Below, in pieces: positions 16,605 to 24,958 of a DNA stretch of 64,000 bases. Source of the stretch: Candidatus Aegiribacteria sp. (lineage in GTDB: Bacteria > Fermentibacterota > Fermentibacteria > Fermentibacterales > JCC-6); contig WTBT01000057.1 of NCBI GenBank assembly GCA_013138965.1, forward strand, positions 1 to 64,000. The letters run 5' to 3'. A program made the translations under genes and the position numbers. Within the stretch, counting starts at the first letter, position 1, and each line of letters opens with the position of its first letter. Under the pieces are notes generated by a model that searched no databases, was not told the origin of the DNA, and saw nothing but the letters and a program-made list of their open reading frames with translations.

Positions 16605-17223
16605 CGGAATGCTGCCGGGGGAAATATGTGCTGCTGGATACGCCGGCACTGCCGCTTTGACATGGTTATGTATAAAAAAAGCGCGCAGCAGCACTGAAGA
16701 TCCAGCGAGAATTGTCTCCAGGGCATCGGTTATGGCTGCTGCTTTCTTTGTTGTATCCTGGGTTCATATTCCCCTGCCCCCGGTCAGCGTTCACCCTGTT
16801 CTGGCAGGCCTGATGGGGATTCTGCTGGGCTGGATCTCCTTCCCGGCAATTCTTGTCGGACTTTTCTTCCAGGCGGCGATGTTCGGTCATGGAGGTTTTA
16901 CAACTCTCGGCGTAAATGCTCTCTCCATGGGCGGGGCTGCACTGCTTGCCTGGGCCGTGTACCGATTGCTGAACAGAAAGTCGGGAGAAAGGGCTATACT
17001 CATATCAGGATTTGTAGCGGGGTTTGCGGGTGTTTCTCTGGCGGTGATCTTTACAGGTTCTGTGCTGATTCTGACGATACCCGCGCATATCGATGCCGGA
17101 ACGGAAATATCCGCTATTCTTGCCATGGCAGCCGCGCACCTCCCGCTGGCCCTGGCAGAGGGAGTATTCACCGCTCTTGTCGCCCGGTTCCTGCTGAGGG
17201 TTAAACCTGATATGCTGTTGTAA
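16591..17223 (+). CDS. cbiM: CbiM/NikM substrate-binding membrane subunit of Co/Ni ECF transporter
   Basis: 210 residues, five to six helices. It begins 'MHIPDG': in NikM/CbiM the N-terminal Met-His is inserted into the core and coordinates the metal, so ATG 16591 must be the start. Further signature: 'SWVHIPLPPVSVHP' (His ligands), 'LGWISFPAILVGLFFQAAMFGHGGFTTLG' in part. It binds Co2+ or Ni2+ and works with CbiQ and CbiO. Nickel versus cobalt cannot be settled; the accompanying NikL-like protein favours nickel. No vitamin B12 genes are nearby. Confidence 0.93.
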   Translation: MHIPDGMLPGEICAAGYAGTAALTWLCIKKARSSTEDPARIVSRASVMAAAFFVVSWVHIPLPPVSVHPVLAGLMGILLGWISFPAILVGLFFQAAMFGHGGFTTLGVNALSMGGAALLAWAVYRLLNRKSGERAILISGFVAGFAGVSLAVIFTGSVLILTIPAHIDAGTEISAILAMAAAHLPLALAEGVFTALVARFLLRVKPDMLL

Positions 17224-17224
17224 C

Positions 17225-17995
17225 ATGCCGCCTGAATCCCCCCGAATGAGGGTATTCGAAAACTGGGACACCTCCCTTAAAATTCCCAGCATGTTCTTAC
17301 TTATGATGTCCATGGCTTTAATCAGGGATCAGTACCTGATATCCCTGCTGCCCTGCGTCGCTGCCATTCTGTTCATCGCATCAGGACTTCCTCTGTCGCT
17401 GCTTCTGTCAAGGTTTCGAGCCCCGATTGTTTTTCTTCTGTTCGTCAGTGTATTCCTCGTACTCTTTTCAGAAGGCGACGCTCTTGTCAGAATAGGTCCT
17501 GTTGTCCTGAAATCTCAGGGAGCCATTCTTGCATTGAATACATGTGTGCGGGTTTTGAGCGTTATTACTGTGGGAATAGTTATGATCTATACTACGCCCC
17601 TTTCCGGTTTGTCAGGAAAGCTGAAAAGGATGCTGATTCCCCATATTCTTGTTGATATCGGTATTATGACCGGCAGGTACATAATGGTCATAGGTGAAGA
17701 TTACAATAAGATGAAAACAGCCAGAAAACTGAGGGGTTATATGCCCGGGAAAAGCATGGCTCGAAGGTTCGGGGTTATCGTGCCAACGGCGGCCACATTG
17801 CTTATAAAAGGATTTCAGCAGTCTGAAAGGGTTTTCAATGCGATGCGAATGAGAGGTTATGGAAGCAGTGCAGCCGGTGAAGCTAGAAGTTATGCTTTGG
17901 AAAGGCCTTCAATTTCAAGCTTCCTGATGTTTCTTGCGACTGTAACTGTATCTGTCCTGCTGATAGTTCTGGAGGTCACTGTTGAAACCGCGTAA
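17225..17995 (+). CDS. cbiQ: CbiQ transmembrane (T) subunit of ECF transporter
   Basis: 256 residues with about five membrane helices (30-50, 55-75, 85-105, 110-135, 235-252). The cytoplasmic coupling region has the two short helices expected for T subunits: 'ARKLRGY' near residue 165 and 'AMRMRGYG' near residue 212, which dock onto the ATPase. It starts one base after the stop of cbiM and overlaps cbiO, fitting a strict operon. Confidence 0.92.
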   Translation: MPPESPRMRVFENWDTSLKIPSMFLLMMSMALIRDQYLISLLPCVAAILFIASGLPLSLLLSRFRAPIVFLLFVSVFLVLFSEGDALVRIGPVVLKSQGAILALNTCVRVLSVITVGIVMIYTTPLSGLSGKLKRMLIPHILVDIGIMTGRYIMVIGEDYNKMKTARKLRGYMPGKSMARRFGVIVPTAATLLIKGFQQSERVFNAMRMRGYGSSAAGEARSYALERPSISSFLMFLATVTVSVLLIVLEVTVETA

Positions 17996-18758
17996 ACCTG
18001 AGAGCAGTATGCAGAACGACAATCATATATCCGTAAAGAATCTGGAATTTTCCTTCCCCCTGCAGGAACCGGTTCTCAAAGGTGTTAACCTTGATGTGAG
18101 CCCGGGAGAAAAGGTGGGAATAATCGGACCGAACGGGTCAGGTAAAACTACACTGTTCTTGCTTCTGGCAGGGATGCTTGCCCCTGATTCAGGTTATTTG
18201 TCCGTTCTTGATTCCCCGGTAAAAACTGGGAGTTTTAACAGCGATCTTGGTTTTGTCTTCCAGAATCCTGATGATCAGCTCTTTTGCCCGACTGTAAGGG
18301 ATGATCTGGGCTTTGGTCTTCTTAACCTTGGTTATTCCAAAGAAGAAACAGATTCAATGATCGATGCATATCTTACTCGCATGGGGATGTCTGATCTGGC
18401 CGGCAGGCCCCCCCACAATCTATCCGGTGGTGAGAAAAGAATGATATCAATAGCCGGCGTCATCATTATGAACCCAACTGTTGTGTTGCTTGATGAACCG
18501 GAGTCCAGTCTTGACAGCAGGGCAAGAAGGCAGCTCATAGAGTTCCTTCGGAATTCAAGTGAAACTCTGCTGATAGCGTCCCATGACCTCGAATTCCTGC
18601 TTGAAACCTGCGATAGAACGGCATTGCTTGATAGTGGCAAAATATGTGCTGACGGATCATCAAGGAAGATAATGGGCGATGAACCTCTGATGAATTCCCA
18701 CGGTTTTGAAAAGCCCCATTCTCTCGTTCCTCATGTTGAACCGCATCACAGGATTTGA
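17982..18758 (+). CDS. cbiO: CbiO ATP-binding subunit of Co/Ni ECF transporter
   Basis: 258 residues. TTG 17982 is preferred since GGAGG lies 6 bases upstream and the gene then overlaps cbiQ by 14 bp; ATG 18009 has no good ribosome-binding site. ABC motifs in order: Walker A 'GPNGSGKTT', Q-loop 'FVFQNPDDQLF' (typical of ECF ATPases), signature 'LSGGEKRM', Walker B 'VVLLDEPESSLD', switch His 'ASHDLEFL'. One ATPase gene suggests a homodimer. The C-terminal tail is His-rich ('PHVEPHHRI'). Confidence 0.93.
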   Translation: MKPRKPESSMQNDNHISVKNLEFSFPLQEPVLKGVNLDVSPGEKVGIIGPNGSGKTTLFLLLAGMLAPDSGYLSVLDSPVKTGSFNSDLGFVFQNPDDQLFCPTVRDDLGFGLLNLGYSKEETDSMIDAYLTRMGMSDLAGRPPHNLSGGEKRMISIAGVIIMNPTVVLLDEPESSLDSRARRQLIEFLRNSSETLLIASHDLEFLLETCDRTALLDSGKICADGSSRKIMGDEPLMNSHGFEKPHSLVPHVEPHHRI

Positions 18759-18845
18759 TTTTATCCAGGTACTTCAAGCATAGTTTCAGAATATAAAAGT
18801 CAGTTCAGAATAAACATCGAACAACTGTTTATTTAAGATATCCAA

Positions 18846-18876
18846 TTTCGTAAGTGTACGAAGTTATGTCCGACCC
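18846..18876 (+). repeat. Dispersed intergenic repeat, copy 1
   Basis: 31 bp found again, inverted, at 36616-36646 with 29 matches. Its first half is the perfect dyad TTCGTA-AGTG-TACGAA; the second half reads GTTATGTCCGACCC. It may be a regulator-binding site or the end of a lost mobile element. It lies directly upstream of the helicase promoter. Confidence 0.6.
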
Positions 18877-18884
18877 TGAATCAC

Positions 18885-18913
18885 TTGCGTTACCTTTCCG
18901 ATTATGGTATAAT
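18885..18913 (+). promoter_or_regulatory. Putative sigma-70-type promoter of the helicase gene
   Basis: TTGCGT at 18885-18890, 17-bp spacer, perfect TATAAT at 18908-18913. The predicted transcript has a leader of about 120 nt before ATG 19042 that includes the 18-bp palindrome at 18947-18964. Confidence 0.55.
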
Positions 18914-18946
18914 CATGCTTCGGTTATTCTTACTCATGATTGTTTT

Positions 18947-18964
18947 ACTGGACTATAGTCCAGT
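18947..18964. repeat. Perfect 18-bp palindrome in the helicase leader
   Basis: ACTGGACTATAGTCCAGT is its own reverse complement over all 18 bases. It lies about 27 bp after the expected transcription start and about 80 bp before the ATG. It could be an operator or a 5' UTR stem. Confidence 0.6.
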
Positions 18965-19041
18965 GCCGCAGTGATTGCGATCCTTTCTTTTCCACGTGTC
19001 CGGCGGGTAGAGATTTGTATAACCCCGGACCAGGAAAAATA

Positions 19042-20370
19042 ATGCAGAAACAAACAGACTCTCGCGCGTTTAATAAACGCATAGACCATTCTACAATGTT
19101 ACCGAAGCACAGGGCTCCGAAAGGTGTCTTTGGTGCGCTGATTCCAAAGATACAAAGGGCTTTGGCGGCAGAGGGATATGTCACTCCCACGCCCATTCAG
19201 GAGCAGTGCATCCCGCACCTGCTTGAAGGACGGGATCTGCTTGGTGTCGCTCAGACCGGCACCGGCAAGACCGCTGCATTTATCCTGCCGCTGCTGCAGC
19301 GGCTTGCAGGCGATTACCATAGACCCCGAATGGGAACTCCCCGAGCCCTCATTCTAGCCCCCACCCGTGAACTCGCGGCGCAGATAGGGGAGAGCATTCA
19401 GACTTATGGGCGCTTTTTGACTATCAAACACTCCGTGATCTTCGGTGGAGTAAAACAGTTCCACCAGGTAAAAGCCCTGAACAAAGGAGTTGATATTCTC
19501 GTTGCAACTCCCGGCCGGCTGCTTGATCTGATGCAGCAGGGATTCATTCATCTGAATGAAGTGGAGGTCTTCATACTCGATGAAGGTGACCGGATGCTCG
19601 ATATGGGCTTCATTCCCGACATCAAAAAGGTTCTGTCTCGTATGCCATCTGAACGTCAGACTCTGTTTTTCTCGGCCACAATGCCCCAGAAAATGGTGAA
19701 TCTGGCCCGCACTATGGTTCGCAATCCGGTCAAGATTACCATCACACCAGACCAGCCGGTAGTGGAGAGTATTACTCAGAAGCTGCTTTTTGTGGGGAAG
19801 AACAACAAGGATGCCCTTCTGGCTTCACTGTTGCGCGACCCTCAGGTCTACAAAGCTCTCATTTTTACTCAGATGAAGCATACCGCCAACCGCGTTGTAC
19901 AGAAGTTGTCCGCAAAAGGCATTCCCGGCGCTGCTATTCACGGCAACAAAAGCCAGGCCAGCCGCACCAGGGCACTGAATGATTTCAAGAAAGGCCGTTT
20001 CCATGTGCTGGTCGCCACTGATGTTGCCGCGCGAGGATTGGATGTGGACGACATTACCCACGTAATCAACTACGATCTTCCCATGGAGTCCGAGACATAC
20101 GTGCACCGTATCGGGCGGACCGCACGGGCGGGGGCAAACGGTAATGCCATTTCGTTCTGTTGCGCCGAGGACCGAGCTTACCTGCGGGAAATAGAACGCC
20201 TTCTTGGTAAACCGGTGCCAGCCGAGATGGAGCACGCCTATCATTGCAATGAAGCCTTCCGATCCAGTCTGCCGGCCCCGAAGAATTTCGGTCGTGGTAC
20301 TGGTGGAAGAAGGTCACGGAGCAACAAAGGGCACTCTCGCAGCAGAAGAAATAACCACGGCATAACCTAA
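19042..20370 (+). CDS. DEAD-box ATP-dependent RNA helicase, RhlE-like
   Basis: 442 residues from ATG 19042 (AGGAAA upstream); the frame is open earlier but lies in the promoter leader. Motifs: Q motif 'TPIQEQCIP', I 'AQTGTGKT', Ia 'PTRELAAQ', Ib 'TPGRLLDL', II 'LDEGDRMLDMGF', III 'FSAT', V 'ATDVAARGLD', VI 'HRIGRTARAG'. Motif II reads DEGD rather than DEAD. The C-terminal 30 residues are Arg/Ser/Gly-rich, an RNA-binding tail. Such enzymes remodel RNA in ribosome assembly or decay and are often cold-induced. Synonymous codons look more G+C-rich than in its neighbours, which hints at transfer; this is a visual impression. Confidence 0.9.
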   Translation: MQKQTDSRAFNKRIDHSTMLPKHRAPKGVFGALIPKIQRALAAEGYVTPTPIQEQCIPHLLEGRDLLGVAQTGTGKTAAFILPLLQRLAGDYHRPRMGTPRALILAPTRELAAQIGESIQTYGRFLTIKHSVIFGGVKQFHQVKALNKGVDILVATPGRLLDLMQQGFIHLNEVEVFILDEGDRMLDMGFIPDIKKVLSRMPSERQTLFFSATMPQKMVNLARTMVRNPVKITITPDQPVVESITQKLLFVGKNNKDALLASLLRDPQVYKALIFTQMKHTANRVVQKLSAKGIPGAAIHGNKSQASRTRALNDFKKGRFHVLVATDVAARGLDVDDITHVINYDLPMESETYVHRIGRTARAGANGNAISFCCAEDRAYLREIERLLGKPVPAEMEHAYHCNEAFRSSLPAPKNFGRGTGGRRSRSNKGHSRSRRNNHGIT

Positions 20371-20447
20371 AGAAAAGCACTCCAGGTTGTGCAATATTCT
20401 CTTCTACGAACATCTTTTTTGATGTTGGCGATGTAATTGAGAGAAGC

Positions 20448-21239
20448 TTATTGTATTTTATCAAGTAGCGCCGGGAAAATGACAGAGTTCCTGTGAATGA
20501 CCTGTTTGAAGAATTTCTTCCAGCTTATTCCCCATTTGCTCTTGAAATATTTCCGGGGATCCATGGTTGAGGAGCCGCTGAAACGGGCAGTTGTTCCTTT
20601 GGAGAAATGGTATACCAGGCTGTTACCCACTCCTATGAAATGCCGGCATCCGTACCTGTACATTTTCATGGCAAGATCGGGATCGCTGCCGAAACCCGGA
20701 AAGAACTTCTCGTCGAAACCTCCAATGGCCTCCCAGTCCCTTCTGGAAAGAAGAACCGGCGTCCATGTGCTGATTACATTGTAGGGGCGAAAGAGGGTTC
20801 TGTACTCACTGAGTAACCTCTCCTCCTCGAAAGTGGATGGAGATTCACCGTAGTTCCTGTTTCCTATGTAGCATGGAGTGGAGTTTCCCGGTTCTATGGC
20901 GGTTCCCGAAAGCCACAGTTTATCGGCAAGGCCAGAATATCCCGCAAGGGCGGTATCCCAGCCGGGCAGCGGGTACATATCGTCATTCATATAGCAGATG
21001 AAATCAGTTGTCGCCATCTCGGCTGCTCTGTTTACGGCAGCGCATACACCGGTATTCTCCGCGGATTCGCAGAACAGGATGTTCTTACCGCGAGCCCAGT
21101 TTTCACAGGATTCATCGAACTCGTTGAAGAAGATAATGATCTCATGAGTTACCGCACTGTTGGCAGTGATGCCTCTGTACATGAGGTCCAGGTATTCCAG
21201 GTTCTTCCATGTCGGAACTATTACTGAAAAAGGTTTCAT
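20448..21239 (-). CDS. Family 2 glycosyltransferase
   Basis: 263 residues, GT-A fold. 'FSVIVPTWKN' opens the nucleotide-binding site, 'AENTGVCAAVNRAAEMATTDFICYMNDDMYPLPGW' in part carries the 'NDD' metal/sugar-nucleotide motif, and 'IGGFDEKFFPGFGSDPDLAMKM' in part is the acceptor region with the usual 'ED/DPD' acid. It probably adds a sugar to a surface glycan or lipid. Its ATG overlaps the stop of glyQS, so it is the last gene of the phoH-glyQS operon. No other glycan genes are near. Confidence 0.88.
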   Translation of the reverse strand: MKPFSVIVPTWKNLEYLDLMYRGITANSAVTHEIIIFFNEFDESCENWARGKNILFCESAENTGVCAAVNRAAEMATTDFICYMNDDMYPLPGWDTALAGYSGLADKLWLSGTAIEPGNSTPCYIGNRNYGESPSTFEEERLLSEYRTLFRPYNVISTWTPVLLSRRDWEAIGGFDEKFFPGFGSDPDLAMKMYRYGCRHFIGVGNSLVYHFSKGTTARFSGSSTMDPRKYFKSKWGISWKKFFKQVIHRNSVIFPALLDKIQ

Positions 21240-22570
21240 TACTGCTCGGCAGACCAGCCGTTATCCATGAGGTCCTTCAGCTTCTCGATCAGGGTCTCAA
21301 CAGGTATCCTTATCTGGTCGAGCGAGTCCCTCTCACGGATGGTGACACTGTTATCATCAAGAGAATCGAAATCGTAAGTAATACAGAACGGGGTGCCTGC
21401 TTCGTCCATTCTCCTGTAGCGCTTTCCGATCGAGCCGGTCTCATCGAACTGTACCGGGAAATGAGGTCTTATCAGGTCAAAGACTTCTATCGCATTCCCG
21501 GACAGCTTCTTTGAAAGAGGCAGCACCGCGGCCTTGATAGGGGCCAGGGTGCGGTGAAGGCCCAGAACAATCCTCTCTCTGCCCTCTACCTCCTCTTCGC
21601 GGTACGCATCAAGAAGAACCGCAAGCAGTGTTCTTCCAATACCACCGCTTGTTTCAATAACGTAGGGAACAACCTTCTTTTTGTTGATCTGATCAAGATA
21701 GGTAAGATCCTGTCCGCTTTCTTCAATGTGCGCCTTCAGGTCATAGTCAGTCCTGTTCGCGATGCCCTCAAGCTCTCCCCAGCCGCCTGCGGCAAAGGGG
21801 AAGGTATATTCAATATCGAAACAGGAATTGGCATAATGGGCAAGCTCGCTGTCATCATGACTTCGGGTTCTGATATTCCCGCTCTTTATTCCAAGTCCGT
21901 AATACCATTTCATTCTCTCGTCTATCCAGTACTCGAACCATTTCTCAGCTTCCTCCGGAAGACAGAAAAATTCCATCTCCATCTGCTCGAACTCCCTGGA
22001 GCGGAAGATGAAATTACGCGTAGTTATCTCGTTCCTGAAAGCTTTACCTATCTGAGCGATTCCAAAGGGCAGTTTCTGCCTGGTCGCGGTTACTATGTTC
22101 CTGAAGTTCACGAAAATAGACTGGCAGGTTTCGGGACGGAGATAAACAGTGGCGGAATCATCTTCCAGGGCACCCATCTGGGTTTTGAACATTAACCCGA
22201 AATCTCTGGGTTCGGTCAGCGGACCTCCACAATCGGGGCATCTGTCCCCTTCAATATGGTCCAGGCGAAACCTGCCTTTGCATTTCATGCAGTCTACCAT
22301 CGGGTCATGGAAGTTCTTCAGATGACCTGAAGCTTTCCAGACGTCAGGATGCGTTATTATGGCTGAATCCATTCCTACAATGTCAGGCCGGGCGGATACC
22401 ATGAAATTCCACCAGCTGGTTTCAATGTTCTTCTTCAGTTCAACACCCAGGGGGCCGTAGTCCCAGGAAGATTGTAATCCTCCATAGATCTCCCCGGACT
22501 GAAACACATATCCGCGTCTTTTGCAGAGAGATACCAGCTTCTTCATCAGGTCTGTAACGTCAGCGGTCAT
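21239..22570 (-). CDS. glyQS: Glycyl-tRNA synthetase, alpha2 (eukaryote/archaeal) type
   Basis: 443 residues. It begins 'LVSLCKRRGYVFQSGEIYGGLQSSWDYGPLG', the class II motif-1 region of dimeric GlyRS (only short pieces quoted: 'GGLQSSWDYGPLG'). A zinc-knuckle pair 'CMKCKG' and 'CPDCGG' lies near residues 95-120. Motif 2 is 'FRNEITTRNFIFRSREFEQMEMEFF' in part, motif 3 'GGIGRTLLAVL'. The C-terminal anticodon-binding domain follows. It charges tRNA-Gly. ATG 22570 gives a 9-nt spacing to GGAGG; the TTG at 22576 is too close. It overlaps the end of recO. Confidence 0.95.
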   Translation of the reverse strand: MTADVTDLMKKLVSLCKRRGYVFQSGEIYGGLQSSWDYGPLGVELKKNIETSWWNFMVSARPDIVGMDSAIITHPDVWKASGHLKNFHDPMVDCMKCKGRFRLDHIEGDRCPDCGGPLTEPRDFGLMFKTQMGALEDDSATVYLRPETCQSIFVNFRNIVTATRQKLPFGIAQIGKAFRNEITTRNFIFRSREFEQMEMEFFCLPEEAEKWFEYWIDERMKWYYGLGIKSGNIRTRSHDDSELAHYANSCFDIEYTFPFAAGGWGELEGIANRTDYDLKAHIEESGQDLTYLDQINKKKVVPYVIETSGGIGRTLLAVLLDAYREEEVEGRERIVLGLHRTLAPIKAAVLPLSKKLSGNAIEVFDLIRPHFPVQFDETGSIGKRYRRMDEAGTPFCITYDFDSLDDNSVTIRERDSLDQIRIPVETLIEKLKDLMDNGWSAEQ

Positions 22571-23312
22571 TTTCAAGGGCCTCCAGTACTGAAAGTGATT
22601 TCAATTTTATTCTAGTTTCCATATGTACTTCCGCGAATCTTCTCATCAGGTCAAGGCATTGTCTGTAGCCGCCGCGCCAGAGTTTCAGGTTCCGGACCTC
22701 ATCCAGTCTGCCGCTTCTGGATTTACGCAGGAATGCGATCAGGCCGGGAGGGATCCTTTCAGAGTTGCCGCTGCCGCAGTTTTCACATACGATACCACCC
22801 GAACTGGCATCCCACAGTGATGATCCGCGGGGGTCTCCGCCGCATCGTGTGCAGCGGTCAATTTCCATTGCGAAGCCGGAAAGCCTTAGAGACTTCTCGA
22901 TCCCGGAACATAATACAGGCCAGAAGGGAGCGCCTGCGGCGAAGTTGTCAAGAACTTCGCGAATAAGATGGAACATTGGATGGGACGGTTCACTGCCGGT
23001 GATCGAGTGCAGAAGCCATTCGATAAACAGACAGGAATGAACAAAGGCATCAGGATCGCTGCGGATTGAATCATAATGGTTGATAACGGTGGCTTCAGTA
23101 GCAGTATCCAGCTCCCTGCCCTCCCTCCTGGATAGGGATAGGTCCACCATGGAAAGAAGTTCAATCCTTCCGGAGAATGGACTCTTTGCTCTGAGAGCGC
23201 CCTTGACAATTGCCGATATCCTGCCGAAATCCAGGGAATAGAGAGTCAGTATCAGGGATGATTCGCTCCATCGGACTCGGCGAAGAACAAATGAAGGGGT
23301 TGTAATTCGAAT
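22560..23312 (-). CDS. recO: DNA repair protein RecO, probable ATT start
   Basis: The first ATG in frame (23150) would remove the whole N-terminal OB domain. The frame is open up to a stop about 60 bases beyond 23312, and its translation reads as a proper RecO start: 'RITTPSFVLRRVRWSESS', then 'LDFGRISAIVKGALRAKSPF'. There is no ATG, GTG or TTG in that stretch. An ATT at 23312 with GGAG nine bases upstream gives 250 residues, the normal length. The C-terminal half has the zinc motif 'CTRCGG' … 'CENCGSG'. RecO anneals single strands and loads RecA with RecR in gap repair. It lies in the phoH-glyQS operon. Confidence 0.88.
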   Translation of the reverse strand: MRITTPSFVLRRVRWSESSLILTLYSLDFGRISAIVKGALRAKSPFSGRIELLSMVDLSLSRREGRELDTATEATVINHYDSIRSDPDAFVHSCLFIEWLLHSITGSEPSHPMFHLIREVLDNFAAGAPFWPVLCSGIEKSLRLSGFAMEIDRCTRCGGDPRGSSLWDASSGGIVCENCGSGNSERIPPGLIAFLRKSRSGRLDEVRNLKLWRGGYRQCLDLMRRFAEVHMETRIKLKSLSVLEALENDR

Positions 23313-23351
23313 AGTTTCACGCTCCGAAGATATGTGGTCTTGCTGGGGACA

Positions 23352-24572
23352 TCAGTCCGGTCCATCCCCCTGGTCTTCAAGGGGTTCTACTCTGACATAG
23401 AGTATCCGCTGAGCCCTTACCTGTTCAACTGTGAACCTGTAACCTGAAAGCTCGGCGGCGTCCTGCTGGCGGGGTATTTTACCCATAAGGCTGTAAATCA
23501 TACCTCCGAGACTTTCGTAACCATCATCTTCGAATGTTGTGCTGAGCAGTTCGTTCAGGTCATCTATAGGTATGCGGGCATCCAGAATGTAGGAGTTGCC
23601 ATCGAGTATCTTCACCAGAAGGGCTTCCTTATCGTACTCATCCAGAATCTCGCCGAAAACCTCTTCCATGATGTCTTCTATTGTTACAAGCCCCGCTGTT
23701 CCACCGTATTCGTCAACCACAATAGCCATGTGTATTCTGTTCGTTTGAAACTCACGAAGGAGCTCATCGATCCTTTTGTACTCCGGAACAAAATATGGTT
23801 TTCTTAGAATACTCTTCAATTCAAAATTGTTATTATCTTCGGAAAGAAGAATAAGGATATCCTTGGCGTACAGGACTCCGCAGATATTGTCTATTCTTTC
23901 TTCGTAGACCGGTATCCTTGAGTGTCCCGCCTTTTTCAGCTCATCGACCACTTTTGACAGATCCGCCTTTATTTCTACGCACACTATGTCGATACGGGGA
24001 ACCATGACCTCTCTGACTATCTTATCGGAGAAATCAATAATGCTGTCCATAAGTTCCTGCTCTTTTTCAAATTCTCCCGGATCGCCCTTTTCGCGGCGTC
24101 TTTCCAGCCAGATGACATCGGGAGGAGTGATAAGCCAGTCTGCGGAATCGGGATTATCCTTCCTGGTGCTGCTGAAAATCAGAAGAGCAGGCAAACGGAA
24201 GGGAAGTGAGATTATCCAGTAGGGGACCTTCAGAATGGATAGTAATCGAAGAGCATTCCTTTTCGCTATTAGAGAAGGTAGAATCACCGAAAGAATGAAT
24301 GCGGCAAGGATAAGGATGAGCGCTGTAAGCCAACATGGGATTGAAACATACGAAGAAGATTTTCCCGCCAGTAGTATTGCGCCCGCTCCTGCGCTGACCA
24401 TAGCGGAAAAATTCATCAGCCATAGTATGCCCAGGTGGAAAAAGGCTACATGTCTCCGTTCTGAAGGATCCCTGCCTTTGGAGAGAATAACCTCAGGTAT
24501 ACAGGATCTGATTCCCGAAGAAAGGAACAGCACAAGAAGAGAAGAGAGGTATATGATAATAGCCATAATCAA
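23352..24572 (-). CDS. CorC/HlyC-family (hemolysin-like) membrane protein with CBS pair
   Basis: 406 residues. Hydrophobic N-terminal part with three to four helices (about 1-25, 50-75, 78-105, 115-135). Then 'VREVMVPRIDIVCVE', the start of the CBS pair, with 'HSRIPVYEERIDNICGVLYAKDILI' (in part) in CBS1 and 'HMAIVVDEYGGTAGLVTIEDIMEEVFGEI' (in part) in CBS2. The C-terminal CorC_HlyC domain follows ('YESLGGMIYSLMGKIP'). Such proteins are implicated in Mg2+/Co2+ efflux or Mg homeostasis and usually sit beside ybeY and phoH, as here. Overlaps ybeY by 4 bp. Confidence 0.9.
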   Translation of the reverse strand: MIMAIIIYLSSLLVLFLSSGIRSCIPEVILSKGRDPSERRHVAFFHLGILWLMNFSAMVSAGAGAILLAGKSSSYVSIPCWLTALILILAAFILSVILPSLIAKRNALRLLSILKVPYWIISLPFRLPALLIFSSTRKDNPDSADWLITPPDVIWLERRREKGDPGEFEKEQELMDSIIDFSDKIVREVMVPRIDIVCVEIKADLSKVVDELKKAGHSRIPVYEERIDNICGVLYAKDILILLSEDNNNFELKSILRKPYFVPEYKRIDELLREFQTNRIHMAIVVDEYGGTAGLVTIEDIMEEVFGEILDEYDKEALLVKILDGNSYILDARIPIDDLNELLSTTFEDDGYESLGGMIYSLMGKIPRQQDAAELSGYRFTVEQVRAQRILYVRVEPLEDQGDGPD

Positions 24573-24958
24573 TTCTTCACCTGTTTTCCAAGGGCTTCCG
24601 CTACAAGAGAATCAACTTCCCTGCTCATAATAGCGGTATCCTTCTCGTTACCGTGAGAATATCCTTTTAGGTGCAGGTAACCGTGAAAGATCCTTTCAAG
24701 CAATGCTTCCATGGGCGGAAACAGCCGCCCGTCAACGTAGATCGTACCCTCAGGCCTGTCCTCTTCCCTTAGAGCCAGATCAAAAGAAAGCACGTCAGTT
24801 GATTTGTCAATATGTCGAAAATTCCTGTTGAGGACTCTGAGATACCCCGGATCAACCAGAACCACTTCAACGCAGCCCTCCATCAGGTTCTCTGTCAGGC
24901 TCTCTATTTCTTCCACACAGAAACCCGCATTTTCAAGGATTATGCTGATGTCAGTCAT
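24569..24958 (-). CDS. ybeY: Endoribonuclease YbeY
   Basis: 129 residues from ATG 24958 (an in-frame GTG at 24967 is possible). The zinc motif H-x3-H-x5-H is seen as 'HGYLHLKGYSH' near residue 95. Upstream is the conserved 'LNRNFRHIDKSTDVLSF' stretch. YbeY acts in 16S rRNA 3'-end maturation and ribosome quality control. It is a little shorter than usual, and its N-terminus overlaps the end of the PgpH-like gene. Order phoH-pgpH-ybeY-corC is a conserved bacterial cluster. Confidence 0.93.
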   Translation of the reverse strand: MTDISIILENAGFCVEEIESLTENLMEGCVEVVLVDPGYLRVLNRNFRHIDKSTDVLSFDLALREEDRPEGTIYVDGRLFPPMEALLERIFHGYLHLKGYSHGNEKDTAIMSREVDSLVAEALGKQVKN

